DNA of 64,000 nucleotides from CAZRHR01 sp964578885 (lineage in GTDB: Bacteria > Bacteroidota > Bacteroidia > CAIKAF01): assembly GCA_964578885.1 (NCBI GenBank), contig CAZOEO010000001.1, positions 1 to 64,000 on the forward strand, written 5' to 3'. Position 1 is the stretch's first letter. Each line of letters begins with the position of its first letter. The notes under the pieces were generated by a model. The model had not been told where the DNA came from and made no database searches. It saw only the letters and a list, made by a program, of their open reading frames with translations. This document shows, piece by piece, positions 19,701-27,786 of the stretch. A program made the translations under genes and the position numbers.

Positions 19701-21310
19701 ATGTAGATCCTTTCCTTGGTATTTCCATCGCAGTACGTCAGGTATCCCATCTGGGGCCTCGCTTTACTACTTCCGGCGGCGTGTTGAATACCTTCCGTGA
19801 AAATGAAAATGGTTTCATCGCGGCCTCGATTCAGTTCAAGAATCCATTCCGTCAGTGGCTGGGCTTCTTCCCCGATTTGAATCAATCCGTACCACTCAAC
19901 TGGGTTCGTTCAGGAACTTCCGCCAATCCAGATGATGCTTCATTTAACTCAAACTATTTCCAGGCTACTGGCAATGGGGTTGATGAGAAAGTGTATGCGG
20001 ATCCGGATGCTTCTTTCGAAAGAAACATTTCCTTCTTCGGAGGCGGGGGTATTGTTCCTTACTTCCTGACCAGCTCTACGTCGACCTATGTGTCTGAGCC
20101 AGGTTCAACTACGCAGTTGCCAGCTCATCAGCTTGGTGTTTCCGACATCGTTGCTGCTGATGGTCGTGTGACAGCTTTGGCTGATTTGAGAACGACCATT
20201 GGTTCCGTAGACATTGTCATTACTCCCGATAAATCGAAGTGGTCACGTGTACCTGTATTTGAAACACAAGATTTCACCAATCTGGCCTACACCGATCCGG
20301 CTTTACCAAATCGTCCTCAGAAACTTGTCCTGAGACATAGTCCTTCTGTGGATAAGAATGGTCTGCCTGCGAATCCATCTGCTGGAGTTTCTACCGATCC
20401 GAACTCTGCTAACTTCGTGTCTGCATGGGGATATGGTTGGTTCCCTGGGTATGCTATCGATGTGGAAACAGGAGAGCGTCTGAACCTTGCTTTTGGTGAA
20501 GACAGCTATCTCACCGGAAACAACGGACGCGACATGCTGTTTAACCCTTCACCTGTAAATCTGAGTACCTTTAGTGGTGCAGTGTCTAACTTTGGTGACT
20601 GGTTATTGGCAGGTAAACATTATCTCTATGTTTTCGGATCTAATAGCTGGGGAACAGGTGCCATCAATCAGTTCTTTAATTATGACAACGGGCAATCGTT
20701 CCTGCAATTCCTTGTGAACACAGATGGAACGCCACGCTCAGTGTTGAGCAGCTCTGCTCGTCGTAATTTATGGAGAAACTGTGCATGGGCTGGTATTCCG
20801 TTCCATGTGCAAGGTCTGAATTGGTTGGAAGATGAAGTACGTATTCAGCTTCGTGTAACACGCAGTTATGCAACTGGATACACCTCAAGAGACGTGAGTG
20901 CGGCTCCGCTGAACAACAACCAGCCGATGTACTACTTCTCTCTAAATAATTTGGCGCCTACTACTGGTAAAACTGAAGTGGCGAAGAGTGCTTTGGATTT
21001 GATTCAGGTAGTTCCTAACCCATATTACGCGAGCAGTGCCTACGAAACCAATCAGGTAGATAATCGAGTAAAAATTGTGAATCTGCCAGACGTGTGTACC
21101 ATTTCTATTTACACCCTTTCTGGTACATTGATTCGTCGATTTGAAAAAGGCACGAGTGACAGGACTTCCATTGACTGGGATTTGAAGAACTTCCGAAATA
21201 TTCCTATTTCCTCCGGACTTTACATTATCCATGTGAAGGTTCCTGGAGTTGGGGAACGGATTATCAAATGGTTCGGCGTAATGCGTCCTATTGATTTGGA
21301 TTCTTTCTGA
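16745..21310 (+). CDS. Giant secreted protein with T9SS type A sorting domain
   Basis: 1521 residues. A signal peptide is present from the second Met (16778; LLLAGFALLTALPTFA), so the start may be 16745 or 16778. The N-terminal region has the pattern GGDMWWD ... LWIGGRDLN, seen in other large Bacteroidota T9SS proteins. A calcium-loop-like D-V-N-G-D-G-V-Y occurs near residue 217. The last ~90 residues are a type A sorting domain (VVPNPYYASS ... ISIYTLSGTLIRRF ... SGLYIIHVKV), which directs export by T9SS and surface attachment. The stop overlaps the start of the PorV-like gene by one base. It is probably a surface partner of the receptor encoded just upstream; function unknown. Confidence 0.85.
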   Translation: MKRMISRYRSHMKKLPLLLAGFALLTALPTFAYRHNPDADGKPAGGPDKSVAAGCLPPSTSAELNVNNVRALIHSGGDMWWDLIANARYEVPKGSGRHSLYVGTLWIGGRDLNTQTLRVAAQRYRSNGVDYFTGPLDVLGTAEIDPETCDLYDQIWSLTRTQVEQFRLCNCIAPDDPSCEGYTVPESIKKWPGNPIPQSNGQHLNMQPILAPFADVNGDGVYRWEDCDYPFYDLDNNVDCSVDRSSFLYGDFTLWWVFNDKGNIHGESQGLPIGMEIRAQAFGFNTNDEINNMTFYNYELINRGTTTLASCYFGVNTDADIGGANDDYTGCDVARGFGFMYNGDAFDENFAGQLGYGQSPPAIGIDFFEGPYLDSNGVAITFDPSDIPNLTDTTRHSGAFGINGLGFNDTIADNERYGMRRFVYYINGGGPTGDPSVAPEYYNFLRGVWRDNSRMVYGGNGYPAPGNGSTTIVSDFMFPGDSDPLHWGTRGVVPAFDWREQNTGAAPNTPGDRRFVQSAGPFTLRPGYVNDITIGVVWARGTSGDPYESVIRVLSADQKAQSLFENCFRVLNGPDAPDLNYQELDRELIFYLTNRATSNNYLEEYEELNYFIPEFELNVRALTKDTVIFTPMWSALRFKANGDTIFVYNQPSVNGTASDTVLPIFDSNNNPVGTQYGFFSNPSTPILTTIQLGTQTDTVFFDRQIRFEGYMIYQLRNATVTATDIYGPNGSSVARLVAQCDVRNFDANGNPIGRLVNFQFDEELGFSVPKVMVNGANEGIINSFRITEDQFAVGDKRLVNHKTYHYMVLAYGYNNYKLFNPNDPTLLNGQREPFFLGRRNIKVYSVIPHIPAPELGGTALNALYGSSPSITRAEGRGNGGNFVELTQATENAILASPNNRVDTLVYKPNAGPLNIKVIDPLRVRPGNYALKITGPNNPNSSVLSDNARWILFEVGQNGTLDTIAISDKTIADGYEQIVFDRRSIPDVDPFLGISIAVRQVSHLGPRFTTSGGVLNTFRENENGFIAASIQFKNPFRQWLGFFPDLNQSVPLNWVRSGTSANPDDASFNSNYFQATGNGVDEKVYADPDASFERNISFFGGGGIVPYFLTSSTSTYVSEPGSTTQLPAHQLGVSDIVAADGRVTALADLRTTIGSVDIVITPDKSKWSRVPVFETQDFTNLAYTDPALPNRPQKLVLRHSPSVDKNGLPANPSAGVSTDPNSANFVSAWGYGWFPGYAIDVETGERLNLAFGEDSYLTGNNGRDMLFNPSPVNLSTFSGAVSNFGDWLLAGKHYLYVFGSNSWGTGAINQFFNYDNGQSFLQFLVNTDGTPRSVLSSSARRNLWRNCAWAGIPFHVQGLNWLEDEVRIQLRVTRSYATGYTSRDVSAAPLNNNQPMYYFSLNNLAPTTGKTEVAKSALDLIQVVPNPYYASSAYETNQVDNRVKIVNLPDVCTISIYTLSGTLIRRFEKGTSDRTSIDWDLKNFRNIPISSGLYIIHVKVPGVGERIIKWFGVMRPIDLDSF

Positions 21311-22446
21311 TGGCTCATCGCAGAAAAAGCAAGCTCATGAAAAACGTTTTTCATCATATGAAATCTACCGGGCTCACTTCCTTGCTCACGGTAGCCCTTT
21401 TTACCGCCTCTGCGGTATATGCCGGAAACGAAGACCGGGCCGGCTCTGCGGGCTCAACGGATTTGTTGATTAATCCGTTTGGTCGTGGTTCCGGTTGGGC
21501 CAATGCCAACACCGCTTTTGGTCGTGGCCTTGAAGCCCAGTTTTTGAACGTGGCCGGTTTGGCTTTTACGGAAAAAACTGAACTTCTTGTGACCCACACC
21601 CGTTGGCTCGCTGGCTCCGGTATCGGTATTAATGCCTTTGGATTTGGTCAAAATTTGGGTAAAGAACGTGGAGTTCTGGGATTTTCAGTGATGTCCCTCG
21701 GTTCTGGAGCTATCCCTGTGACTACGGTGGAACAACCTGAAGGAAATGGTTCTACGTACAATGTAGACAACTTGAATTTGGGTATTTCCTACGCGAAATC
21801 CTTTTCAAACAGGATTCATGGTGGTGTTACCGTTCGTCTGATTAGCCAAACCGTTTCTAACGTAGCTGCTGCCGGATTTGCCATCGATGCCGGTATCATT
21901 TACCGCACGCAAATTGGAAAAGGCGAGAAAGCTCCTGGCCGCGAGAACCTTTACTTTGGGATTACTCTGAAGAACATTGGTCCACGCATGATGGCGACTG
22001 GTGACGGCTTATCTGTGACCAACATTTCTCCCATCAACGGTTTCCCAATTGCCCAACAACAGCGTTCTGCCGAGTTTGAATTGCCTGCTCTGATGAACAT
22101 TGGAATTGGTTATATTCAGCGTATCAATGAAGCCAATAAGCTATCTTATGCGTTTAATTTCACGACGAATTCCTTTACCAAGGATCAGTTTCTTCTTGGT
22201 TTAGAGTACGGTTGGAAAGATATGTTGATGGTGCGTGGAGGTTATGCTTTTGAGACCGGAATTTTCGGCGAAAGAGAAGGTGTGGGCGCGGAGTTGACCA
22301 ATGCACTCACAGGTCCGTCTGCTGGATTTTCTTTTCTTGCCCCACTTAAAAAAGAAGGTCGTACCAAGTTTGGATTCGATTATTCTTTCCGCGCTACGCA
22401 CAACTTCCAGGGCGTGCATACCATTGGGTTGCGCATGCAACTTTAA
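21310..22446 (+). CDS. PorV/PorQ family outer-membrane barrel protein
   Basis: 378 residues. After an extended, basic N-terminus (an internal ATG at 21337 or 21358 could be used) comes a signal sequence ending V-Y-A-G and a 14-strand FadL-like barrel typical of PorV/PorQ: A-x-T-A-F-G-R-G-L-E-A near residue 70, several G-I-x-Y and F-G-x-x-L-K-N-I-G segments. PorV carries T9SS cargo from the translocon to the attachment complex. Here it is translationally coupled to a giant cargo gene, which suggests a dedicated PorV-like partner rather than the general one. It is the last gene before the terminator at 22474. Confidence 0.85.
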   Translation: MAHRRKSKLMKNVFHHMKSTGLTSLLTVALFTASAVYAGNEDRAGSAGSTDLLINPFGRGSGWANANTAFGRGLEAQFLNVAGLAFTEKTELLVTHTRWLAGSGIGINAFGFGQNLGKERGVLGFSVMSLGSGAIPVTTVEQPEGNGSTYNVDNLNLGISYAKSFSNRIHGGVTVRLISQTVSNVAAAGFAIDAGIIYRTQIGKGEKAPGRENLYFGITLKNIGPRMMATGDGLSVTNISPINGFPIAQQQRSAEFELPALMNIGIGYIQRINEANKLSYAFNFTTNSFTKDQFLLGLEYGWKDMLMVRGGYAFETGIFGEREGVGAELTNALTGPSAGFSFLAPLKKEGRTKFGFDYSFRATHNFQGVHTIGLRMQL

Positions 22447-22473
22447 GATTTAATTTTTTATTATATTTGACTT

Positions 22474-22505
22474 AAGAAGTCCGATTCGTCGGGCTTCTTT
22501 CTTTT
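22474..22505 (+). terminator. Rho-independent terminator of the receptor/cargo/PorV operon
   Basis: An 11-bp stem (22474-22484 with 22489-22499, one T-G pair) with a TTCG tetraloop is followed by T-rich DNA. It separates the PorV-like gene from greA. Confidence 0.85.
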
Positions 22506-22535
22506 ATATACCATCATCTCAAATAATCTGTGACC

Positions 22536-23009
22536 ATGTCCAAGATTACCTATCTTACCCAGGAAGGGTATGACAACCTCAAAAAGGAAATCGAAGATCT
22601 TACGACCATCGAGCGTCCGAAAATTTCTGCACAAATTGCAGAAGCCAGAGACAAGGGTGACCTCTCTGAAAATGCGGAATACGATGCAGCTAAAGAGGCT
22701 CAGGGCTTGCTTGAATTAAAAATTTCAAAGCTTCAGGATATTTTGCGTAATGCCAGGGTTCTTCATGCAGACCAAGTGGATACTTCTCAGGTGTTTTTAC
22801 TTTCTAAAGTGAAGATTAAGAACATGAAGAATAATGTAGAAATGCAGTGGCAGATTGTGTCCGAAAAAGAGGCCAATTTGAAGGAATTTCGGATTTCCTC
22901 TGATTCCCCAATTGGAAAGGCCCTTTTAGGTAAGAAGGTCGGTGATTTGGTTGATGTACAAACCCCAGGCGGTCTTCAGAAGTTTCAAGTACTTGATATA
23001 TCCATTTAA
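22536..23009 (+). CDS. greA: Transcription elongation factor GreA
   Basis: 157 residues from the ATG at 22536 (a GTG two codons earlier is less likely). The N-terminal coiled coil (about 1-75) contains the catalytic acidic tip GDLSENAEYDAAKEAQG, followed by the C-terminal FKBP-like domain (SPIGKALLGKKVGDLVDVQTPGG). GreA binds the RNA polymerase secondary channel and triggers transcript cleavage to rescue backtracked complexes. The HIT gene follows 3 bases later, so the two form an operon, a common arrangement in Bacteroidota. Confidence 0.96.
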   Translation: MSKITYLTQEGYDNLKKEIEDLTTIERPKISAQIAEARDKGDLSENAEYDAAKEAQGLLELKISKLQDILRNARVLHADQVDTSQVFLLSKVKIKNMKNNVEMQWQIVSEKEANLKEFRISSDSPIGKALLGKKVGDLVDVQTPGGLQKFQVLDISI

Positions 23010-23012
23010 TCC

Positions 23013-23414
23013 ATGGCCTCTATTTTCTCCCGCATTGTTTCCGGTGAAATTCCTTGTCATGAAATTGCATCTACGGATGATTTTATGGCGTTTTTAGACA
23101 TTTCTCCACTTGCAGAAGGGCATACCCTCGTGATTCCTAAAAAAGAAGTGGATCATATCCTGGATTTAGATCCCGAACTTGCTGCAGGTTTGATGGTTTT
23201 TTCCCAAAAAGTTGGAAAAGCCATTCATGCCGTGTCTGGTAAGGCTCGTGTAGGTTTTGTGGTCGCTGGTTTTGAAGTACCACATGCCCATGTCCATTTG
23301 ATTCCTATTAATCATGAGGAAGAATTAAATTTTAATCAGCCAAGGATCGGTATGGCCGACGGCCAGTTTAAGCAAATTGCGGAACGAATTAGAGTTGCTT
23401 TTAAACAACTCTAG
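23013..23414 (+). CDS. HIT family nucleotide-binding hydrolase
   Basis: 133 residues. The histidine-triad motif is complete: VPHAHVHLIPI near residues 88-98. The N-terminal IFSRIVSGEIPCHEI and the middle FLDISPLAEGHTLVIPKKEV are standard for the HinT branch, which hydrolyses adenosine phosphoramidates and related nucleotides. Expressed with greA (3-base gap). A terminator lies 35 bases downstream. Confidence 0.94.
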   Translation: MASIFSRIVSGEIPCHEIASTDDFMAFLDISPLAEGHTLVIPKKEVDHILDLDPELAAGLMVFSQKVGKAIHAVSGKARVGFVVAGFEVPHAHVHLIPINHEEELNFNQPRIGMADGQFKQIAERIRVAFKQL

Positions 23415-23448
23415 TGACGAATGTTTTCCTCAAGATTTCTGTGAATGT

Positions 23449-23478
23449 AAAAGGCCTGAAGTGATTCAGGCCTTTTTT
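23449..23478 (+). terminator. Bidirectional Rho-independent terminator
   Basis: A perfect 12-bp stem (23449-23460 with 23465-23476) with a GTGA loop, A-rich on the left and T-rich on the right. It can stop both the greA-HIT transcript and the convergent HAD phosphatase transcript. Confidence 0.88.
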
Positions 23479-23507
23479 ACTGTTTTCTTTGAACAATACA
23501 AATATGG

Positions 23508-24140
23508 TTATTGGCCAGCCAGCCAGGCGTGAATTTTTTCTGTAACATCTTCTTCTGGTGCTTTTAACCATTTGGCGGCAATACCGAGTCGTAGGGCGGC
23601 ATCGATGTGTTGTTGGCTGTCGTCTATGTAAAGCAATTTTTCAGGTTGGAGGCCATGTTGGTCTAAAATGGTTTGAAATGCCGCCTCTTCCGGCTTTCTT
23701 TTTCCCAGTAGATTTGAATAGTAGGCTTGTTCAAACAATTTATCGAAGTCCAAGTCGGGAAAGTGTTTAGAGGTCATTTCGCGAAAGGCCGCTAAATGCA
23801 ATTCGTTGATGTTGCTGAGCAAAAACAGACGATAATCCTTTTGTAAGGATTGAAGCATGGCTAAGCGGTGCATGGGAAAACCCACTAAAATGGAGTTCCA
23901 GGCCTGTTTCATCTCTTCGTAAGTGATACCCGGCTTACCATAAGGGCGCAAAACGTCAAAAAATGCGTCCGTACTTACTTCACCTCTCTCGTATTTATAG
24001 AAAATGTTTCCTTCCCCTCCTTCAAAAAATATATGAGAGATTCCTTGAATTCCCAGGGCTTCAAAGTGTTTTCCCGGAGCATGGTAATCGATGTCAACAA
24101 TTATTCCTCCTAAATCGAACAAAATGGCTTCGTACTTCAT
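23508..24140 (-). CDS. HAD superfamily phosphatase (YihX-like)
   Basis: 210 residues from the ATG at 24140, chosen because the HAD motif I FDLGGIIVD begins at residue 8 and a TATATTTG promoter box ends 4 nt upstream of this ATG. Motif II LLSNINE, motif III G-K-R-K-P and motif IV LYIDDSQQHI are all present, and a C1-type cap lies between motifs I and II. As in YihX-type enzymes, the second acidic residue of motif I is replaced by Gly. Likely a sugar-phosphate or other small-molecule phosphatase; the substrate cannot be read from sequence. Confidence 0.88.
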   Translation of the reverse strand: MKYEAILFDLGGIIVDIDYHAPGKHFEALGIQGISHIFFEGGEGNIFYKYERGEVSTDAFFDVLRPYGKPGITYEEMKQAWNSILVGFPMHRLAMLQSLQKDYRLFLLSNINELHLAAFREMTSKHFPDLDFDKLFEQAYYSNLLGKRKPEEAAFQTILDQHGLQPEKLLYIDDSQQHIDAALRLGIAAKWLKAPEEDVTEKIHAWLAGQ

Positions 24141-24310
24141 GCGGCAAATATACATAGCCTTTCTTCCAAGCGGCGACAAGTTGGGTTTTTCCGAATTTTT
24201 CATTTGCAGGGAAGTCCTCCTTTTCCCCGAATCTTACCCGTTGTAATGGGTGCTTCTGTCAATTTTACCCCATCTGGTTAAAAATACTATGATATTTTCT
24301 ACTGATACAT

Positions 24311-24318
24311 TACTTTTG
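24311..24318 (+). promoter_or_regulatory. Promoter -7 box of the pyrophosphatase gene
   Basis: TACTTTTG is a perfect match to TAnnTTTG and lies 50 bases before the hppA start. No clear TTG -33 element is found at the normal spacing. Confidence 0.45.
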
Positions 24319-24367
24319 CAGGCTCCAAACCTCCTTTTACGAAAACACATTTTGTAAATATTTTAAA

Positions 24368-26548
24368 ATGAATGATTTAGTTATTTATTCGATTCCCGTC
24401 TTTGGTCTTATTGGCCTACTTGTGATGGCTGTAAAGTACGCCTGGGTAAATAAGCAGGACGCTGGAGATGCCAACATGCAGGAATTGTCTGGTTATATTG
24501 CCAAAGGAGCACTTGCTTTTTTGCGTGCGGAATGGAAGATTCTGGCTTATTTCGCAGTGATTTCCGCGTTATTGTTGGCGTGGTCTGGTACTTTGGTAGA
24601 AAACTCATCTCCCGTTATTGCCATTGCGTTTTTGATTGGTGCTGTTTTTTCCGCATTGGCTGGATACATTGGTATGAAAGTGGCCACGGCAGCCAACGTA
24701 AGAACCACCCAAGCTGCCAGAACTTCTCTGGCTCGTGCACTTAAAGTTTCTTTCAGTGGCGGTACGGTGATGGGTCTTGGCGTAGCCGGTTTGGCGGTGC
24801 TTGGTCTAGGAGCCTTGTTTATTGTGTTTTATCAAATGTACGTGGTTTCTCAGGGTGGAGATGTAAATGGCACTTCCATGGAAACCGCTCTGGAAGTATT
24901 GGCAGGCTTTTCACTCGGAGCTGAGTCTATTGCTCTTTTTGCCCGTGTAGGTGGTGGTATTTACACCAAAGCCGCTGACGTGGGTGCTGACCTAGTGGGA
25001 AAGGTTGAGGCTGGTATTCCTGAAGATGACGTACGAAATCCTGCTACCATTGCAGATAACGTAGGTGATAACGTAGGTGACGTAGCTGGTATGGGTGCTG
25101 ACTTATTCGGTTCTTATGTGGCTACGATTCTTGCGACCATGGTTTTAGGCCGTGAAATTGTTTCACTCGACAATTTTAATGGCATTGCTCCCATCCTTTT
25201 ACCCATGGTTATTGCCGGATTGGGATTGGTGTTTTCTATCATCGGAACTTTCTTTGTGCGCATTTCAAAGGAAACGGATTCTGTTCAGAACGCGTTGAAC
25301 CTAGGAAACTGGTCCTCAATGATACTGACCGTGGTGGCGTCCTATTTCCTCATTGACTGGATGATGCCTGGTGGCGATATGAACATTCGTGGTGTATTGT
25401 TTACCAAATTAGATATTTTCTGGGCGGTAGTAGTTGGATTGGTGGTAGGTGCTCTAATGAGCATTATTACTGAGTATTACACTTCCATGGGACGTCGTCC
25501 AGTAAACAGCATCATTAAGCAATCTTCAACAGGTCATGCTACCAACATCATTGGAGGTTTGGCCGTAGGTATGGAATCTACAGTGCTGCCTATTCTTGTG
25601 CTGGCTTCCGGCATCTACTTGTCTTATTTCTTTGCCGGCTTATATGGTGTTGCCATTGCTGCAGCCGGTATGATGGCTACTACCGCCATGCAGTTGGCCA
25701 TTGATGCCTTTGGCCCGATTGCGGATAACGCGGGTGGAATTGCAGAAATGAGTGGTTTGCCTAAAGAAGTTCGTGAGCGTACCGACAACCTGGATGCCGT
25801 GGGTAACACCACAGCTGCCACAGGAAAAGGATTTGCAATTGCTTCTGCCGCATTGACTGCTTTGGCCTTGTTTGCTGCTTATGTGGGCATGGCCGGAATT
25901 GATTCCATCGACATTTACAAAGCTGATGTATTGGCTGGATTGTTTGTAGGTGGCATGATTCCTTTCATTTTCTCTAGCCTTGCCATTGCGGCTGTAGGTC
26001 GTGCGGCCATGGATATGGTAAATGAAGTGCGCAGACAGTTTCGCGAAATTCCAGGCATCATGGAATATAAAAACAAGCCTCAATATGAAAAATGCGTTGA
26101 GATTTCTACAAAGGCGTCTTTGCGCGAGATGATGGCGCCTGGTGCCATTGCCTTGCTTGTGCCGGTTTTCGTAGGATTCACCCTCGGACCAGAAGTATTG
26201 GGCGGTCTTTTGGCTGGCGTAACCGTCTCAGGCGTACTTATGGGAATGTTCCAGAACAATGCCGGAGGCGCATGGGATAATGCCAAGAAGTCGTTCGAGA
26301 AAGGAGTAGTAATCGATGGAAAAACCTACTATAAAGGTTCAGATCCTCATAAAGCCGCCGTAACAGGTGACACGGTAGGAGATCCTTTTAAAGACACTTC
26401 AGGACCTTCTATGAACATCCTGATTAAATTGATGTCCATCGTTAGTTTGGTCATTGCCCCACATATTGCTGTAGGTAAGAAGCATGTTTCTGCTCCGGAA
26501 ATGCATCCTGTAAAGCCTGTGGTGACACAAGTGGCAGTGAATCCCTAA
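24368..26548 (+). CDS. hppA: Membrane-bound, ion-pumping pyrophosphatase, probably K+-dependent
   Basis: 726 residues, about 16 membrane segments. Couples pyrophosphate hydrolysis to Na+ or H+ export. The active-site segment DVGADLVGKVEAGIPEDDVRNPATIADNVGDNVGD (about residues 202-236) and the C-terminal D-x-x-K-K region GGAWDNAKKS are intact. The sequence NTTAATGKG has Ala where K+-independent forms have Lys, so K+ dependence is expected; all known Na+ pumps are in this group. Recognised family; ion choice is inferred. A terminator follows. Confidence 0.94.
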   Translation: MNDLVIYSIPVFGLIGLLVMAVKYAWVNKQDAGDANMQELSGYIAKGALAFLRAEWKILAYFAVISALLLAWSGTLVENSSPVIAIAFLIGAVFSALAGYIGMKVATAANVRTTQAARTSLARALKVSFSGGTVMGLGVAGLAVLGLGALFIVFYQMYVVSQGGDVNGTSMETALEVLAGFSLGAESIALFARVGGGIYTKAADVGADLVGKVEAGIPEDDVRNPATIADNVGDNVGDVAGMGADLFGSYVATILATMVLGREIVSLDNFNGIAPILLPMVIAGLGLVFSIIGTFFVRISKETDSVQNALNLGNWSSMILTVVASYFLIDWMMPGGDMNIRGVLFTKLDIFWAVVVGLVVGALMSIITEYYTSMGRRPVNSIIKQSSTGHATNIIGGLAVGMESTVLPILVLASGIYLSYFFAGLYGVAIAAAGMMATTAMQLAIDAFGPIADNAGGIAEMSGLPKEVRERTDNLDAVGNTTAATGKGFAIASAALTALALFAAYVGMAGIDSIDIYKADVLAGLFVGGMIPFIFSSLAIAAVGRAAMDMVNEVRRQFREIPGIMEYKNKPQYEKCVEISTKASLREMMAPGAIALLVPVFVGFTLGPEVLGGLLAGVTVSGVLMGMFQNNAGGAWDNAKKSFEKGVVIDGKTYYKGSDPHKAAVTGDTVGDPFKDTSGPSMNILIKLMSIVSLVIAPHIAVGKKHVSAPEMHPVKPVVTQVAVNP

Positions 26549-26568
26549 ATACATATTGAAACAAATAC

Positions 26569-26594
26569 AAGGCAGCCTTCGGGTTGCCTTTTTT
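26569..26594 (+). terminator. Rho-independent terminator after hppA
   Basis: A 9-bp stem (26569-26577 with 26582-26590, one G-T pair) with a TTCG loop followed by a T run. Confidence 0.85.
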
Positions 26595-26633
26595 GTTCAG
26601 AACCTTTTTTCGTGTCAAAGTGTTCACTAGCCT

Positions 26634-27005
26634 GTGGAACTCATTCCGATACTTTATATCGTGGCCCTGGCCATCCTGGCAGATGTGACAGGCTCGTTTC
26701 GGCGCATCGGCGGCTTCGCGGCTTTTTGGCTTATGCTCTTTCTAACGCCATTCATCGGATTGCCAATCGTATTGCTTTTTCCCCGTTTAAAAAAAGCATA
26801 TTGTCTTAAGGATTATAAGCCTTTTCACGCAGGGATCGCTTATCGGTATAAGGTGTTGGAAGAAGGTTATGGCGGAAAAGTTGCGGTGGTGAATGACAGG
26901 GAAATTCTATTATCTATGTATGAGTTCACAGAGTATTTTGCCATTGTAGAAAGTCGTAAAGCGTACAATAAACGCCGGCAAGCGGATGGATTTGTGAAAA
27001 TTTGA
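26634..27005 (+). CDS. Small inner-membrane protein of unknown function
   Basis: 123 residues from a GTG at 26634. Two hydrophobic segments (about 3-20 and 28-50, FAAFWLMLFLTPFIGLPIVLLF) are followed by a basic loop and a ~65-residue soluble domain with alternating Tyr, Val and Gly (YRYKVLEEGYGGKVAVVNDREILL). No family that I can name. It lies between the hppA terminator and accB as a single gene. Confidence 0.6.
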   Translation: MELIPILYIVALAILADVTGSFRRIGGFAAFWLMLFLTPFIGLPIVLLFPRLKKAYCLKDYKPFHAGIAYRYKVLEEGYGGKVAVVNDREILLSMYEFTEYFAIVESRKAYNKRRQADGFVKI

Positions 27006-27137
27006 ATGAAGAAACCAATATCACCTCTTTGATAATGGGAGTCATTTAAGCGAATTTGGTAGATTCATTTTTCCACATAGGCAATGGGAATTGGAGATGT
27101 TGGTGGGATTTGGCAGATAAAATTTCTATCTCGTTCA

Positions 27138-27200
27138 TTTCATAAAAAAGGCCCTGAATTCCACAAAAAAGGCCTTGTTTTTCATCAAAAATGCTGGAAA
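27138..27200 (+). repeat. Three 21-bp tandem repeats in the accB leader
   Basis: Three imperfect 21-bp units at 27138-27158, 27159-27179 and 27180-27200, each starting TT(T/C)CA and containing an A-run followed by G(C) (units 1 and 2 both carry AAAAAAGGCC). They are in frame with accB and no stop lies between, so an extended protein from 27084 with three FH-K/Q-K repeats is formally possible, but a promoter-like TTG (27211) and TAATTTTA (27236-27243) between repeats and ATG argue that they are untranslated. Confidence 0.6.
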
Positions 27201-27266
27201 TATTCCCAAATTGGCCCTGAACTGGAAAAAAGGGTTAATTTTACCCTCTGTTTTGAAATAGGAATT

Positions 27267-27755
27267 ATGGACATAAAAGAAATACAAGACCTCATCAAGT
27301 TCGTAGCGAAAAGCGGCGTTTCTGAGGTAGAACTGGAAACCAAAGGGGTGAAAATTGTGATTAAAACCCAGCGTCAGCCGGAGTATATTGCTGCCCCGAT
27401 TCAGCAAATGGTGGCCGCAGCACCGGTTGTTTCAGCTGCTCCAGCCCCTCAGGCATCTGCGCCTGCACCCGCAGCTCCAGCCGCACCCGCAGCTCCTGCG
27501 AGTGGCGAAGCGCATTATGTAACCATCAAATCTCCTATGATTGGTACGTTTTATCGCAGGCCCAGCCCGGATAAAGACATTTTTGTGAATGTGGGAGATG
27601 AGATCAAACCGGGAAAAGTGCTTTGTATCATTGAAGCCATGAAGTTGTTCAATGAAATCGAGGCTGAAATCAGCGGAAAAATTGTAAAAGTATTGGTAGA
27701 CGATGCTTCTCCTGTGGAGTACGACCAACCTTTGTTCTTAGTGGATCCTTCCTGA
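27267..27755 (+). CDS. accB: Acetyl-CoA carboxylase biotin carboxyl carrier protein
   Basis: 162 residues from the ATG at 27267, where the conserved DIKEIQDLIKFVAKSGVSEVELE start lies. An Ala/Pro-rich linker (about 50-80) connects to the C-terminal biotinyl domain with the biotin-accepting lysine in IEAMKLFNEIEAE (Lys about 129). It carries CO2 from AccC to the carboxyltransferase, the first step of fatty acid synthesis. accC follows 31 bases later; together they form the usual accBC operon. The frame is open upstream to 27084 through three tandem repeats, but that part is not conserved in the family. Confidence 0.95.
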   Translation: MDIKEIQDLIKFVAKSGVSEVELETKGVKIVIKTQRQPEYIAAPIQQMVAAAPVVSAAPAPQASAPAPAAPAAPAAPASGEAHYVTIKSPMIGTFYRRPSPDKDIFVNVGDEIKPGKVLCIIEAMKLFNEIEAEISGKIVKVLVDDASPVEYDQPLFLVDPS

Positions 27756-27786
27756 TTTTTCCCGTTACACTCAAAAGTACCAAGCC

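Noticed and set aside
22462..22469. TATATTTG as greA promoter
   Set aside because: It lies before the terminator hairpin at 22474, so a transcript from it would be stopped; probably chance.
27084..27266. N-terminal extension of AccB
   Set aside because: Composed of tandem repeats, not conserved in the family; a promoter-like element lies between it and the standard start.
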